Assembly: GCA_947095535.1 (NCBI GenBank)
Contig: OX352774.1
Coordinates: 73,284,416-73,348,415, forward strand
Source of the DNA: Poecilobothrus nobilitatus
Taxonomy: Eukaryota > Arthropoda > Insecta > Diptera > Dolichopodidae
DNA: 64,000 nt
Direction of reading: 5' to 3'
The notes below the pieces were generated by a model. The model searched no databases. It had not been told where the DNA came from and saw only the letters and a list, made by a program, of their open reading frames with translations. Made by a program: the position numbers and the translations under genes. Below, one piece after another: positions 38,075-51,045 of this stretch; position 1 is the first letter of the stretch, and every line of letters begins with the position of its first letter.

Positions 38075-38409
38075 TTACATTTTACGTACCGGACGGGAAA
38101 AAGACAAAGAAAGCCCTGAAACTAAACAGAATAAACCTTAGACTCTATACTGGAATCAACACAGGCCATATAATGGTAAGGGCACACGCTGCAAAAATAG
38201 GAAGGGCCGATAGAGGAATATGAAGAGGTTGCTTGCAGGAAGTAGATACGGTACTACATTTATTTTGTCAATGCTCGATGCTAGAATCCCAGAGGAGAGG
38301 AATGTTGGAAGAAGGATGCTGAGAAGATCTTTCTGAATTGAGGGCGTTTGACCGGGAGATCATTGTCTGATTTTTTAGGAGCATAAATTGGCTCAATGAG
38401 CCGCTGTGA
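38075..38409 (+). pseudogene. C-terminal fragment of a Jockey/R1-like LINE ORF2
   Basis: The frame reads LYTGINTGHIMVRAHAAKIG, then RADRGI, a TGA stop, RGCLQEVDTVLHLFCQCSML, ESQRRGM, and later FFRSINWLNEPL before TGA at 38407-38409. The pattern (TGH, a Cys pair, His, Cys, then FLRSINWL) is the C-terminal tail of Jockey/R1-group non-LTR retrotransposons, which ends in a CCHC-type knuckle. The first Cys codon of the knuckle has become TGA, and two further stops follow. It is a dead fragment truncated at the 5' side, directly next to a family B copy. Confidence 0.75.
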
Positions 38410-38442
38410 TAAACAAGCAATCAATTTGCGCAGTTGTGCAAA

Positions 38443-39092
38443 TTACTAACAAGTGTCTAAAAATAACAAATTTTTAATTTTTGATCTCTAAAAGGGCTTA
38501 AATAGGGAATGGTAGAAAAAAATTAGGTAAGGGTAATACTAATTCTGAGGTAAACTTATACTAATTCTAAAAGTTCTTTTTGTTCTCAAAAGGTTTAACC
38601 TAAAAGCGTTGCCGATACATGAAGAAAGAGGACCCCGCATTTTTTTTAAATGCAAATTTTAATAGTTGATTGTAAATATCATATAATTTTAATATTAATT
38701 TATAAAGATAAAAACTATAACTGTACTGTTGGTTGGTGTTTTTAGATGGGAAAAAGATTCCCTTCTAAAAACACCATGGGATGGGAAAAAGATTCCAAAA
38801 ATCTAGCAGATTCGTAGATATACACATTTGAAAATACGGCTTTTTCAAATTATGAAGGACTGTAGGTCTGTAATGGTATGCGCTACATAAAAATGTTGTG
38901 CTATAACATTAATGTTATTATGAAACCTAGACATTATTAGAATTTCACGGCTGTATCTGTAACTGTGTATAAGTTTTGTAAACAGACAGACGGATGTACG
39001 GCAGAATGAAACCAATAAGCAAATTTTTTCTAATTTTTGTTTTTTTAAATGTGCTAATAAATTTTTTAAATTTTTTTGAAAGATGTGCTAAA
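38443..39092 (+). mobile_element. Family B HINE-like element, 5'-truncated copy
   Basis: Matches B from AGGTGTCTAAAAATA-CAAATTTT onwards (here AACAAGTGTCTAAAAATAAC), through CTTATACTAATTCTAAAAGT to AAGTTTTGTAAACAGACAGA and the AATGTGCTAA end. The tetranucleotide run is degenerate. It lies between the LINE fragment and a family A copy. Confidence 0.65.
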
Positions 39093-39109
39093 TAAATTGG
39101 ATTTTAAAA

Positions 39110-40694
39110 CGTTGTCAATTCTTAGATACCCGTACGAACCCATTAGTATGTTCATAGTCTGCCACTCCGCCTATAATATTTTTTTTTAATTTTTCAGTGT
39201 TTAAAAATAATTTAAGTGAGGTTTATAATTTCTAGAGATATGGTTTGTACATATATTTAAAGTAAGTATATGTTTATACATTCTACAAAAGCAAATTCTA
39301 ATCTTCCACCTAACTATTATCAATTCAAAACGTTTTCAAATATAATATATCTAGAACTATTTGATACTAAGCGGCAAATGCATATTAATTTATACTAAAC
39401 TTACTACAAATTATCAAATATTTATTAATATTCATATATATTCATATATATATATATATTATTATATATCGCCATTATATTGCATTATTTCTTCAAAAAA
39501 TTTTCATTCATAGAATAATATCTTATAAATACAAAAAAACACGTATATACTCCGCAATATACATATGTCAATATTGTTATTATATATCATTCATTTATCA
39601 GTGATATATATAATATGTAAATAAACGTGATATATAAGTATGTACATATATTAATATCACATAAATATAAATTCTTCAAGGAACCGTTATATCGTTTGTT
39701 TATTTATTTTTTTTTTGTATTATCATCCTCAACAATTTTAAATTATCAAGTAAAAAAAAATTTGGTAGAAAAATTGAGAAAAATGAAGTCTCACTTTTGT
39801 CAATTTAAAGGTAAGCTTATAATATTAAAAAAAGTTGTTAACTGAAATAAAAGTATAATGTTGGAGCTTTAATTTTTGTATACTTATTACTTCATTTGGA
39901 CAGGTGTTTGAAAATAAGAAATTTTCAGTTTTTGACCCCTTACAGCTCGTAAACGAGGGACGATACAAAAAAATTTTCTAAAATCACTCAAACTTATTTT
40001 CAAAGATGTAACTCCTCTTATTTACTTTTAATTGAGTTTCTAACTTAAACCGTTTAAAAGATGAAAGAGTTAAAGAATTTTGCAATAATTCAGTTTCGCA
40101 TAGCTGTAAAAATTAAGACACCGTATGGCACAAAAAAATATTTATTATTATATACATATTTGTAAAGCCCATAACTGCAGCATCGTTTGGCATTTTAAGG
40201 TTGAAGATATACTTTATAGAATTTGTGTTCTAACAATTTAAATATAGATCTTTTTCGCACTTTGGGGGACTGTAGCTCCGTAACGGATGGGGCTACAGAA
40301 AAAAGTTATTCCATAAAATTATTTTTTTTAGGATATCTATATCCACAATTAAAATTTCATTGCTCTACCTTAAACATTGTAGAACTTTTGAAAAATTTGT
40401 ATGAAAAATATGGAGATCAAAAAGTTAGTTGTTTTGGTCCGATCTCAACCAAGAATAATAGGGAATCTGCAAATTAATTCAAAAATATTTTGTGTTAATT
40501 TCAATACTCTAACCTTCTTAGTTTTTGAGTTATCAGACGGTCGGTCGGACGGACGTGCAGGCAAAGCTTAGTCGACTCGGAATTTGATTATGATCCGATC
40601 CATCTTTTGAAGGTATATCTAGCTTTCTTATTTCGAGGTGTTACAAACGTAGGAGTAATTTTATTATATCCGATACTTATCGTAAGGGTATAAA
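39110..40694 (-). mobile_element. Family A HINE-like element, older copy
   Basis: Carries ATACCCGTACGA at 39126-39137 and a mutated partner (CGTAAGGGTAT) near 40680. The interior lines up with the younger copies: GTAAATAAACGTGATATATA, GACCCCTTACAGCTCGTAAA, GGGGGACTGTAGCTCCGTAA, GAGGTGTTACAAACG. The tetranucleotide run has decayed to GACGGTCGGTCGGACGGACG. The 3' terminal hairpin is largely missing. The open frames at 39627-39845 and 40223-40477 are inside the element and not genes. Confidence 0.75.
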
Positions 40695-41222
40695 AAGGTA
40701 ATTTTGAAAATAGAGATTAATAAACGTCAAATTTCGTTAGGCTCCCTAAAATTTCATTTTTAAATTATTGAATAACATTTTTAATTTCAAAATATATAAC
40801 ATATTGTGGATACAATTAGCTTTTTCACTTTAATTTTATTTTTAGTAAAAAGTCAAATATAATGTTTTTAACAAATATTTTTAAGTTTTAAAATTAGAGA
40901 AGGAGGTTTTCTTTAGAAAGTATGCTTTAATGATAATTTGCGTCACAATGTAAAGAATTTATATAATTCCAGATTTATGACCAAAAAAAAAAAAAAATGT
41001 GCAGATTGTATTAATATCAAAGCCTAAGGTTGACCTAAGATTGAATGTATTATATAGCTTAGGATCTTATGAACATTAATATATAACTCTTTTTATTTTT
41101 CTTTAAGAAGTAAATAAAATTTATATTATGTAATATTATATGAACATGGTATAGTGTTGTACAACAATAATAAGTTTAATTTTAATAAGTTTCACTTTGA
41201 TAATATGTAAACATATAACATA
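40695..41222. other. AT-rich spacer between repeats
   Basis: No gene or repeat recognised. Confidence 0.5.
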
Positions 41223-44106
41223 AACAAGGTAGAATGTAAACCAACGGTTTTTAAAAGCGCACATTTCCAAAACTCAATACAAACTGTTTAGAAGTGTGAC
41301 TTACACAAAAATTTAAAAATTTCATGTAATAAGAAAAAATGTGAAAATAGGGCATTTTTGAAATTTTGAGGGGCCGTAATTGCGGAATCCTATATAACTA
41401 AGAAAAGTCGTTAACACACGTAAAAATATATTATTGAACCTTTAATTTTCATGTCTTGCTGAAGAAAAATGTGTACAGGTGCCTAAGTTACAGGTGTCTA
41501 AAAATAGCAAATTTTCAATTTTTGAGGCGTAATAACTCTTAAAGGGGGGGTGCTACCAAAAAATTTTCTGAAACTTATACTAATTCTAAAAGTTCTTTCT
41601 TGTCTCAAAATTTCATGTTCCTATCTAAAAGCGTGCCGGAGTTATGAAAAAAGAAATTTCATGCAAAATGTGGTTTTCACATAACGGTAAATTTAAATCG
41701 TAAATTGCAAAATATTACATAATTTTGATATTTTTTTATATAGATAATAAAATTTTCGATCTTCTGGCGGTTTTAGATTGCAAAATTATTACGCAGAGCC
41801 TGAGATATATACATCTGAAAATGGCGCTTTTTCGTAATTTTGAAGAGGTGCAACTTTGGAACACTTTACAACTAAAATAAACCTTTAACACATGTAAAAA
41901 TATAGTACTGCAGCTTTAATTTTTATATCTTGCAGAAGTAAAATGTGTACAGGTTCCTAAGATACAGGTGTTTAAAAATAGCAAATTTTCAATTTTTGAG
42001 CCCTAATAGCTCATAAACAGGGGGTGGTCCAAAAAAATTTTCTACTTAAACTAATTCTAAAAGTTATTTCTTGCCTCAAAATTTCAAGCCTCTATCTAGA
42101 AGCGTGCCGGAGTTATGAAAGTAGAAAAATCATGCAAAATTTGGTTTTCACATAACGGTATATTTAAATACTAAATTTAAAAAAATTGTATAATTTCGAT
42201 ATTAATTTACAAATATAAAAGAAATACCTGTCGAATAACGTTTTCAGATTGAAAAAATCTTAAGCAGAACATAAGATATATGCATTTAAAAATAGGGCTT
42301 TTTCAAAGTTTGAGGGGCTGTAGCTCCGTAATGGGAAGGGCTACATGAAAAAGTTGTTCCACAAAATTATTTTTTTTATGAGACCTACCCATGGTTAAAA
42401 TTTTTATACCCGTACGATAGGATCGGGTATAATAAAATTACTCCTCCGTTTGTAACACCTCGAAATAAGCGAGCTAGATATACCTTCAAAGGTATGGATC
42501 GGATCAGAAAAAAATTCTAAGACTTTTGAGCCATGTCCGTCCGTCCGTCCGTCCGTCAGCACGCTAACTCAAAAACTAAGAAAGCTAGAATCTTGAAATT
42601 TACACAAAATATTTTGGGAGTAATTTGTAGGTTCCCTATTTTTTTTGGTTGAGTTTGGACCAAGCCTTAGGGTAGCTCTCGAACACCTAACTTTTAGATC
42701 CCGACATTTTTTTTGCAATAGAGCTATGAAATTTTAACTACTGATAGATCTCACAAAAATATTAATTTTATTTTTAATAACTTTTTTTTGTAGCCCTACC
42801 CGTTACGGAGCTACAGCTCCCCAAAGGTTCAAAAAAGCTCTATATTTAAATTGTTATAGCACAAGTTGTATAAGGTATATCTTCATTTTGAAAACGGCAA
42901 ACGATTACTACTTTTATTAGCTTTAAAAATATATATACAATAAATATATATTTGTGGCATACGGTGTCTTAATTTACCGTTATGCAAAACTCAAATTTTG
43001 CAAAATCCTTTAACCCTTCTATCTTCTAAACGGTTAAAGTTGGAAACCTGAAATTTTGACACAAGTTAGATCTTTAAGTATGAGCTGTAATTAAGTAAAT
43101 AAGTATGAGTCATTTCAGAAATTTTTTTTGTATCACCCCCCGTTTAGGAGCTGTAAGGGGTCAAAAACTGAAAATTTCCTATTTTTAAACACCTGTAACT
43201 TGAACACCTGTTAAAATTTTTTTGAAGTAATACACAAAAATTAAAGCTTCAACATTATACTCTTATTTCTGTTAACAACTTTTTTTAATAATATAGGGTT
43301 ACTTTATAACTGACGAAAGTGTTACTTGATTTTTTCAAATTTTCTAACAAATTTCTTTAAAACGAATTTTTTCCATTTTGTTTTACTCGATAATTTGAAA
43401 TTGTTGAGGATATAATGCGTAGTACATAAAAATGCAAATAAATAAACAACATAACGGTTGCTTGAAGAATTTTTATTTATATGATATTAATATATATACA
43501 TACTTATATAATATCATGTTTATTTACATATCGTGTATGTCACTAGTGAATGAATGATAAGAGTATAGATGTATATTATATAGCACCGTATTTACATACA
43601 TATATGTATTTTATTGTACTTATAAGAAATTATTCTGTCAATGGAATATTTAAATATAATATAATATTTAAAATTATATTTACTATTTTGTACTAAGTAA
43701 ATTTAATATACATTTACCGCTTAGTATTAAATGGTACTATAGAATATTTGAAAAAGTTTTGGATTGATAATCGTTATGTGGAACGTTAGAATCTGCTTTT
43801 GAAGAATGTACATATAAACATATAGTTTGAATATATCTACAACCCATAGTTCGAGAAATTATAAAATTCACCCAAATTATTTTAAAATACTAAAATATTA
43901 AAAAAATAATATTGTAAGCAGAGTAACAGGCTGTGAACATACTAACGGTTCGTACGGGTATCTAAGAGTTGACAAAGTCAACTGTATTCTTCCTCGTTTT
44001 TCTCTATCTTTAACGGTGTAGAAGTTTTGTAAACAGACGGACGGACGGACAGAGTGAAACTAATAAGCACATTTTTTCAAAATTTTTTTGGAAATGTGCT
44101 AAAAAC
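41223..44106 (+). mobile_element. Family B HINE-like element interrupted by a family A element
   Basis: B sequence runs 41223-42404 and resumes 43998-44106. It is close to the copy at 34899-36207, including GGAATCCTATATAACTAAGA and GTGCCGGAGTTATG. The interruption falls in the T-run of GGTTAAAATTTTTTTCTCTA, which is intact in the other copy. The tetranucleotide run is (GACG)3. Confidence 0.8.
42405..43998 (+). mobile_element. Family A HINE-like element, full-length, nested
   Basis: Near the 5' end is an imperfectly spaced hairpin (TATACCCG, 11 nt, CGGGTATA). ATACCCGTACGA at 42406-42417 is matched by its reverse complement at 43950-43961, a perfect 12-bp subterminal inverted repeat. A small hairpin GTTGACAAAGTCAAC follows and the element ends TTCTTCCTCG in a T-run. 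(GTCC)5 lies at 42535-42554. The interior is noncoding. Family knowledge: subterminal repeats, a short 3' hairpin and insertion within T-runs are hallmarks of Helentron-derived HINEs, of which Drosophila DINE-1 is the best known. Confidence 0.85.
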
Positions 44107-44631
44107 TTATTGAATGAAAAGAACAACAGGATTTTTTGTACTGTTATGTACATATGTATGTATGTAATATGAATATAGTATAAAATTTAAATGAAAGAAA
44201 AATCTTTGTGTACTTTTTATTTTTAAAAAGTTTTTTAAACTTTTTCTTCTATGTAATAAATATATATACTTATTAATTTTATGTTGGCGTACATACATAT
44301 TATATATTAGTACTTAAGAATATGTATATATGTAAATAATTTCTTATATATTATAATTTTTTAATATTTATTCATTAAAAATTTGCTTATCTCAAAGGAT
44401 GTTGAAAATAATGTTTTCTTAAATTTGTTAGAAATTTAGTAAAAATAATTTTTCTCAGTTCTTTTATTCTTTTTAGAGTTTATTTTTATTTTTAAAAGGT
44501 TATTTTATGGACTTCAATATTTTCAAGTTATGTTGGTTCGTAATAGATTAAAGGGTTAAAGATCTTTATCCATTAATATTTAAATCTTCTTAACATTTTG
44601 TACTATTTTAATTAAATTGTTATATTTTTCC
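44107..44631. other. AT-rich spacer
   Basis: No gene; the frame at 44107-44298 (minus) is low complexity. Confidence 0.5.
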
Positions 44632-44775
44632 CGTAAGACAATAAACTGGAACCATTTTCTACAATATTGTAAAGCATAATACTATCTTTAATATACATCT
44701 TGTTTCAACTTAATCGGTACTACCGTTTCTAAGATATTGCAATTAAAAGTGGGAACTTTTAACGTAATGTGCATA
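44632..44775 (-). repeat. Internal fragment of a family F MITE
   Basis: The reverse complement shares TTGCAATATCTTAGAAAC, ACCGATTAA-TTGAAACAAG, ATATTAAAGATAGTATTATG and GTAGAAAATG-TTCC with the interior of the MITE at 26549-27105. Both termini are absent. Confidence 0.65.
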
Positions 44776-44885
44776 ATTGCAGTAAAAAAAATATAATGTG
44801 CTAAAAATACTCTGACTTTTCTTATTATACCTAAGTATATTTAAATCAATATTTTATTTTGTTTTCTTAAGCTTAAAACAAACAC

Positions 44886-44951
44886 CGGCCGAAAGTTTAA
44901 GAGTATTGATTATCAATCAAAGCAGTGAGGGTTCAAATCCTTAGTAAGAGA
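44886..44951 (+). repeat. tRNA-like relic
   Basis: GGCCGAAAGTTTAAGAG resembles a tRNA box A, and GGGTTCAAATCC 40 nt further on fits box B. The arms do not fold into a complete cloverleaf, so this is a decayed tRNA gene or SINE head. Confidence 0.4.
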
Positions 44952-47900
44952 TTTTAATAGAATGAAAAAATGATTTTCAATTACATAATTCATTTTCCGA
45001 CCACATATTATCATGTAAAATATGTAATATATAATCGTTTTCGAGAAACTGAAGTTTTTTTTTTTTTTTTTACATTATTAATTGTCGCATTGCTTTTGAC
45101 TCACATGCTCTATCAAAAGGAAAGCTTATTCTTTATGATTTCATTTGCTGAAGGATTTGTTATTCTGTTAAAATAGTAGTTGGTGAATAAAGAATTTACA
45201 TTTCGAGTATATGAAACTGAAGCTCATTTACGTATACATTACGTATCATACAAGATGTTATTATAACCTCATAAAACCTAAAACTTTAGTTTTTTTTGTT
45301 TTAATAGAATCACAATAAGTATGACAGAATATCAAATGTTTACTTAAATCAGTATAAATAACAGCTGTTTGAGTAACTGCATAGTATTAAGAAAAGCAAG
45401 ATGTTAATTCTTCTTCTTCTATTTTTTAACGGTGAATCTGAATTTCAGAACACCATGTTGATTATGGTAAATTAAATTAATACATTAATGTGATGATACA
45501 CCATGATTCCCAATAATTTAGGAATGTTGAAATGCTTAGCGAATATGGCGATCAATAAATATTTAACTTTTAGGATCTTTTCTTATGGACAGGTTTGATT
45601 AAATGCTTTCCACAAACATGAATGAAATGATTCTATGTAATAAAATAGATAACGGAAAAATTAGAAATTTTTTTAAATTAAATAAAATGGCGGAAAGATT
45701 ATCAGGAGTAGGATTCTTGACTATATTAAGATTATCAGGAGTAGCATTCTAGGTTATTTGACTATATTAAGTAATTTACAACTTCAATAAGTAAGTTATT
45801 AATATCAGATAAACAAATAATGGAGTAAACATTCAGATGGTTAAACTTATCATTATCTATCTGGAATGCATTAGAGACGTAGGAATTTTGGAAAGTTATA
45901 AATTTAAAATATTTAACAAGTACGAGTATATATAAATGTGTTTACAACTTTGACTTTTCTTTACATATATATAATAGTTAATCAATAGAATAATAATTGT
46001 TTCCCAACTGATGATAATAAAATATTTTTATTTATTTTCATTATATCAACTAAAGTTATTAAATTTTATATTAGTCAGTTGTTAAATCACAAAATTTAAC
46101 TATCTACAAACAAAAACTTGAATAGAATTTATAATATGTATTTTCAAAGATTTTATTATACTCCGATAATTAACAATAAAATAAATAAACATAACTTTTT
46201 TTCTAAAAATATTTATTTATAAGTAATCTCCACTTTATAAGATCATAAAATAAATGGCCAAATTTTTTTTTGTGTCGAATGTGAAAAAATATAATTTCTA
46301 AGGGAATTAAAACAAGTTTTTTTGTTAGCTGATAGGAATTATAATAGAATCTTTTTTAGTTGAATCGTTATTGTTTTTTGGGTAAGAAACGTCAAAAACG
46401 AAAAAATTAAACCCCGAGGGATGCATAAAGCAATTACATTTTTGATTTTACAGGGAATTTTAGAATTAAAACAAAAGAAAAAAAATATTAAGGCTTGTTC
46501 GAATATTTATAAGCCCTTTCTGTTTAATTCTTTTATATTTTAATTTGGGTTTTTTTTTTTGCATATGTTATATTATTTAAATGTTTGTTTGTTTACCTAA
46601 AATTTTCGTGAAAACAATTGATCCGATTGTAACTAAATTTCATACGAACTTGCTATGGTATCCGGAAATTCTAATAGGTTACATCGCTTATCTATTCTGA
46701 CTCGCGAACATTTAATAGTTTATCGTTTTTTTTTGTCCTGTCTAAAGGTTTGACTAATTAAGATTAAAAATTGCAGACTTCCTGACAAACGAGTTTATCA
46801 AAATTAACATAAGTGGCAAAGAAGTTTACTGATTTAATTTGGTTGTGCAAATTCATTAACCCGTTGCGATTTTTCCACCAGTTTCTAAAAATTTTTTTTA
46901 GAGAATTACCTTTAACTTTTCTAGTGGATTTTTTAATCTGAAAGGCAGCCCGCGATAAATTTTTATTAGCCTCGTTAAGATGTTATATGACGTCAGAGCT
47001 TATCAAAATTTTTACTATTTTTTTGTGATCTTCGTTATTGCTTAACAGTAAAAGAAACTTCAATACTTTAGTTACAATCTCTAAGCACTTCATGGCATGA
47101 CAGTTAAACATCTGTCGGTTTTTAGTTGCTTAGCCTAAATGTTTTAACCGCTTAACTTTAATTAATGCAGAAGTGTTGCTGTTTTACTAACGTAATTTCT
47201 GATAATAAAAATATTTTATTCGAATAATAATGTAAATATAATCTTTTTACAGTAAACATTTTGAAAGGCAATATTTAATATTAATAAATTGTTGTATTAA
47301 ATTAATGTAAGAAGCTTATGTGCCTTCGACATCTCAGACAAGGATATACTTAAAGAATGGTTAAAAATAATCGGAATATTTCAGTATTCACTGCAAAGAA
47401 TATTACTCTTATTGAACGGTTATTTTCAAACACTTCTATTTTTAGCAATGAAATTTCTAATTCTTAACATTTTTTTTAGAAACATATTTTTAAGAAATAA
47501 AATATTTGATTTGAATGATTATTGATTTGTGATACATACATACATAATATGTATATAAATCATAATATTAATTTAGATGCAAACTTCAACAAATAATTTT
47601 GTGAATTGCATGAAAATTATTTTGTACTTTTATTATAAATTTTAAAGATCTATCATTAAATTTTATTTTTAAAAAAATTTCAAATTTACATATGTGCTTG
47701 TTTTTTACTGGTTTACAATTCAATTCAATTTTTAAAATAAAAATACAAATCATTTTTCATATTATACCTCAATGGAAGCGATTTATTTTATTTTATTATA
47801 ATAATAATGAATACTGCAATAATAATAGCAAATTTTTATATAGAATGCATTTATTTTTATAAAATGTACTCTCATACACAATTTGTCTGTAACAACTCAA

Positions 47901-48049
47901 AAAATCTCATATAATTTTCAATGTAAAATTTGTACATCATATACCTACCTATATAATACCGACATACATATATACTATACAAAGTCGTATAATCTGTTTT
48001 CAATTGTATGTACATACATATATTATTAATGATTTATATTAAAAACAGA
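44952..48049. other. AT-rich intergenic DNA
   Basis: No gene accepted. Near 45695-45775 the phrase AGATTATCAGGAGTAG-ATTCT and TGACTATATTAAG is directly duplicated. The segments 46590-46740 and 46900-47170 have more balanced base composition but no recognisable domain or partner repeat. Confidence 0.5.
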
Positions 48050-49614
48050 AACGAGGAAGAATACAGTTGCCTTTGTCAACTCTTAGATACCCGTACGAAC
48101 CGTTAGTATGTTCACAGCCTGTCACTCTGCTCACAATATTATTTTTTTAATATTTTAGTATTTTAAAATAATTTGGGTGAATTTTATAATTTCTAGAACT
48201 ATGGGTTCTACATATATTCAAACTATATGTTTATATGTACATTCTTCAAAAGCAGATTCTAACCTTTCACATAACGATTATCAATCCAAAACTTTTTCAA
48301 ATATTCTATAGTACCATTTAATACTAAGCGGTAAATGTATATTAAATTTACTTAGTACAAAATAGTAAATATAATTTTAAATATTATATTATATTATATT
48401 TAAATATTCCATTGACAGAATAATTTCTTATAAGTACAATAAAATACATATATGTATGTAAATACGGCGCTATATAATATACATATATACTCTTATCATT
48501 CATTCACTAGTGACATATACGATATGTAAATAAACATGATATTATATAAGTATGTATATATATTAATATCATATAAATAAAAATTCTTCAAGCAACCGTT
48601 ATGTTGTTTATTTATTTGCATTTTTATGTACTACGCATTATATCCTCAACAATTTCAAATTATCGAGTAAAACAAAATGGAAAAAATTCGTTTTAAAGAA
48701 ATTTGTTAGAAAATTTGAAAAAATCAAGTAACACTTTCGTCAATTATAAAGTAACCCTACATTATTAAAAAAAGTTGTTAACAGAAATAAGAATATAATG
48801 TTGAAGCTTTAATTTTTATGTATTACTTTAAAAAAATTTTAACAGGTGTTCAAGTTACAGGTGTTTAAAAATAGGAAATTTTCAGTTTTTGACCCCTTAC
48901 AGCTCCTAAACGGGGGGTGATACAAAAAAATACTCATACTTATTTTTAAAGATCTAACTTCTGTCAAAATTGCAAGTTTCCAACTTAAACCGTTTAGAAG
49001 ATAGAAGGGTTGAAGGATTTTGCAAAATTTGAGTTTCACATAACGGTAAATTAAGACACCGTATGCCACAAATATATATTTATTGTATATATACTTTTAA
49101 AGCTAATGAAAGTAGTAATCGTTTGGCGTTTTCAAAATGAAGATATACCTTATACAACTTGTGCTATAACAATTTAAATATAGAGCTTTTTTGAACCTTT
49201 GGGGAGCTGTAGCTCCGTAACGGGTGGGGCTACAAAAAAAAGTTATTAAAAATAAAATTAATATTTTTGTGAGATCTATCAGTAGTTAAAATTTCATAGC
49301 TCTATTGCAAAAAAAATGTGGAGATCTAAAAGTTAGGTGTTCGAGAGCTACCCTAAGGCTTGGTCCAAACTCAACCAAAAAAAATAGGGAACCTACAAAT
49401 TACTCCCAAAATATTTTGTGTAAATTTCAAGATTCTAGCTTTCTTAGTTTTTGAGTTAGCGTGCTGACGGACGGACGGACGGACATGGCTCAAAAGTCTT
49501 AGAATTTTTTTCTGATCCGATCCATACCTTTGAAGGTATATCTAGCTCGCTTATTTCGAGGTGTTACAAACGGAGGAGTAATTTTATTATACCCGATCCT
49601 ATCGTACGGGTATA
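48050..49614 (-). mobile_element. Family A HINE-like element, full-length
   Basis: By eye nearly identical to the copies at 42405 and 52384, but inverted. ATACCCGTACGA is at 48087-48098 and its reverse complement at 49602-49613. The 3' hairpin reads GTTGACAAAGGCAACTG on the element strand, one base altered. There are four GTCC units near 49473-49493. The open frame at 48839-49069 lies within the element and is not a gene. Confidence 0.85.
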
Positions 49615-50950
49615 AAGATAATAAAACAAAAAATACCTAACGTAGACTACGTAGCATTGTAAAATATTATCATTTATATGTATAGCAATAGCATATATTG
49701 TATAGAAACATAAAATTCGGGAAAAAAAAGAAAAAGAAAGAAAACAAAAGTTCATATATTTCGCCAAAAAGAACTAAAACAATCTCAAAAAAAGTTAAAA
49801 CTTATTTATTCATTTATTTTTATTATTTATATTAATATTACAAATCAATAGCACAAACAGTGTTGTTATAGAAACTTTTTTCAAATCGTACACTAAATCG
49901 TTTCAAAATCGTATTTATCGTATTCTGTATTTTGCAATGGCTACCAGTATTACCACTTCAAAATTTTCAATCCGGACAAATTTGATCGTTTGACTGGAAA
50001 AATTTTTAAAAAATCTGGTCCAAAAATTCAGTCAACAAAATTTTAGTGTAAAATCCTGTCAAAAAACCGGTCAAAATAAAAACTTTATTAAGAAAACTGG
50101 CTAACCTTTTGTTACTGTTTTTATGAAGTGGTAAAATACTTAAATAAAATAAAAAATAATTTTAAAAATAAACAATATGTATTTTATAAAATAAACAAAA
50201 AAAAATTACTTCATAAATTCAACAAAAACCTTATTTCATAAATATAATTACACTATGGGCATTGCAAAAAATTATTTAACTTGAGCTTGGTAACTTAACT
50301 ATATAATATACATATATCATTAAATATAGGAACATAATAAAGAAAAAAATTATTTCATAAATAGAACAACGTACCTTATTTGCGAGAAGGTAAGTTCTAC
50401 ATTTACAGAAGAATGGGACAAGAATAATAAATGAAAATATTTTAACATCAACGGAAATGAAAATGAGAGATTCGCCAAATATATTAACAAAATTAAGATT
50501 TTTAATTTCCAGAAATCCTGAATCAATAGTTTGCAAATCTGATGGCGAGACTAGATTTGGAAATAAAAATAGACTCGTACCAACCCTTATTAAAATTTAG
50601 AAAATATTGAATATTGATGAAACTTGTGTATTATATAGTTGTAACTTGTAAAAATATTATTCTAACTACAAATATATACATATTTTTTTTGTTTTGGGTC
50701 AAAATTATATTTTTCCTTGTTTTGCGTCAAAATCGTATTTTTTTGTCAAAATAAGCCTAAAAATCGTACATCGTATTTTCCCTTTGAAATTCGTACAAAA
50801 TACGATAAATACGACGCTATAACATCACTGAGCACAAAGCCATCGACTACTAACTAAGATCATTATATGGTAGGTTGAATACTGTTATTAAATTATATAC
50901 TAATTTATTTTGTTTATATTATATATTATACATTTACACAATATGTATTT
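49615..50950. other. AT-rich intergenic DNA
   Basis: No gene accepted. Around 49890-49930 and 50700-50820 the phrase TCGTA-AAATACGATAAATACGA recurs in both orientations (CGTATTTATCGTATT against AATACGATAAATACG), hinting at a decayed inverted-repeat element of about 930 bp. Confidence 0.45.
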
Positions 50951-51045
50951 GGTAACAAGGGAAATTTGATTTCAATTAATAAAACTTGTTACCTGTGCAG
51001 GATTTGAACCTGCACTACCTCTGTTAATGAGCATATGATAAGGTA
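50951..51045 (-). repeat. tRNA-like 3' half with inverted flank
   Basis: On the minus strand GTGCAGGTTCAAATCCTGCA forms a perfect T-arm with a box B. It is followed by CAGGTAACAAG, whose GGTAACAAG pairs with CTTGTTACC 25 nt downstream. No 5' half of a tRNA (D-arm, acceptor partner) is found, so it is a relic or a SINE part. Confidence 0.4.
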
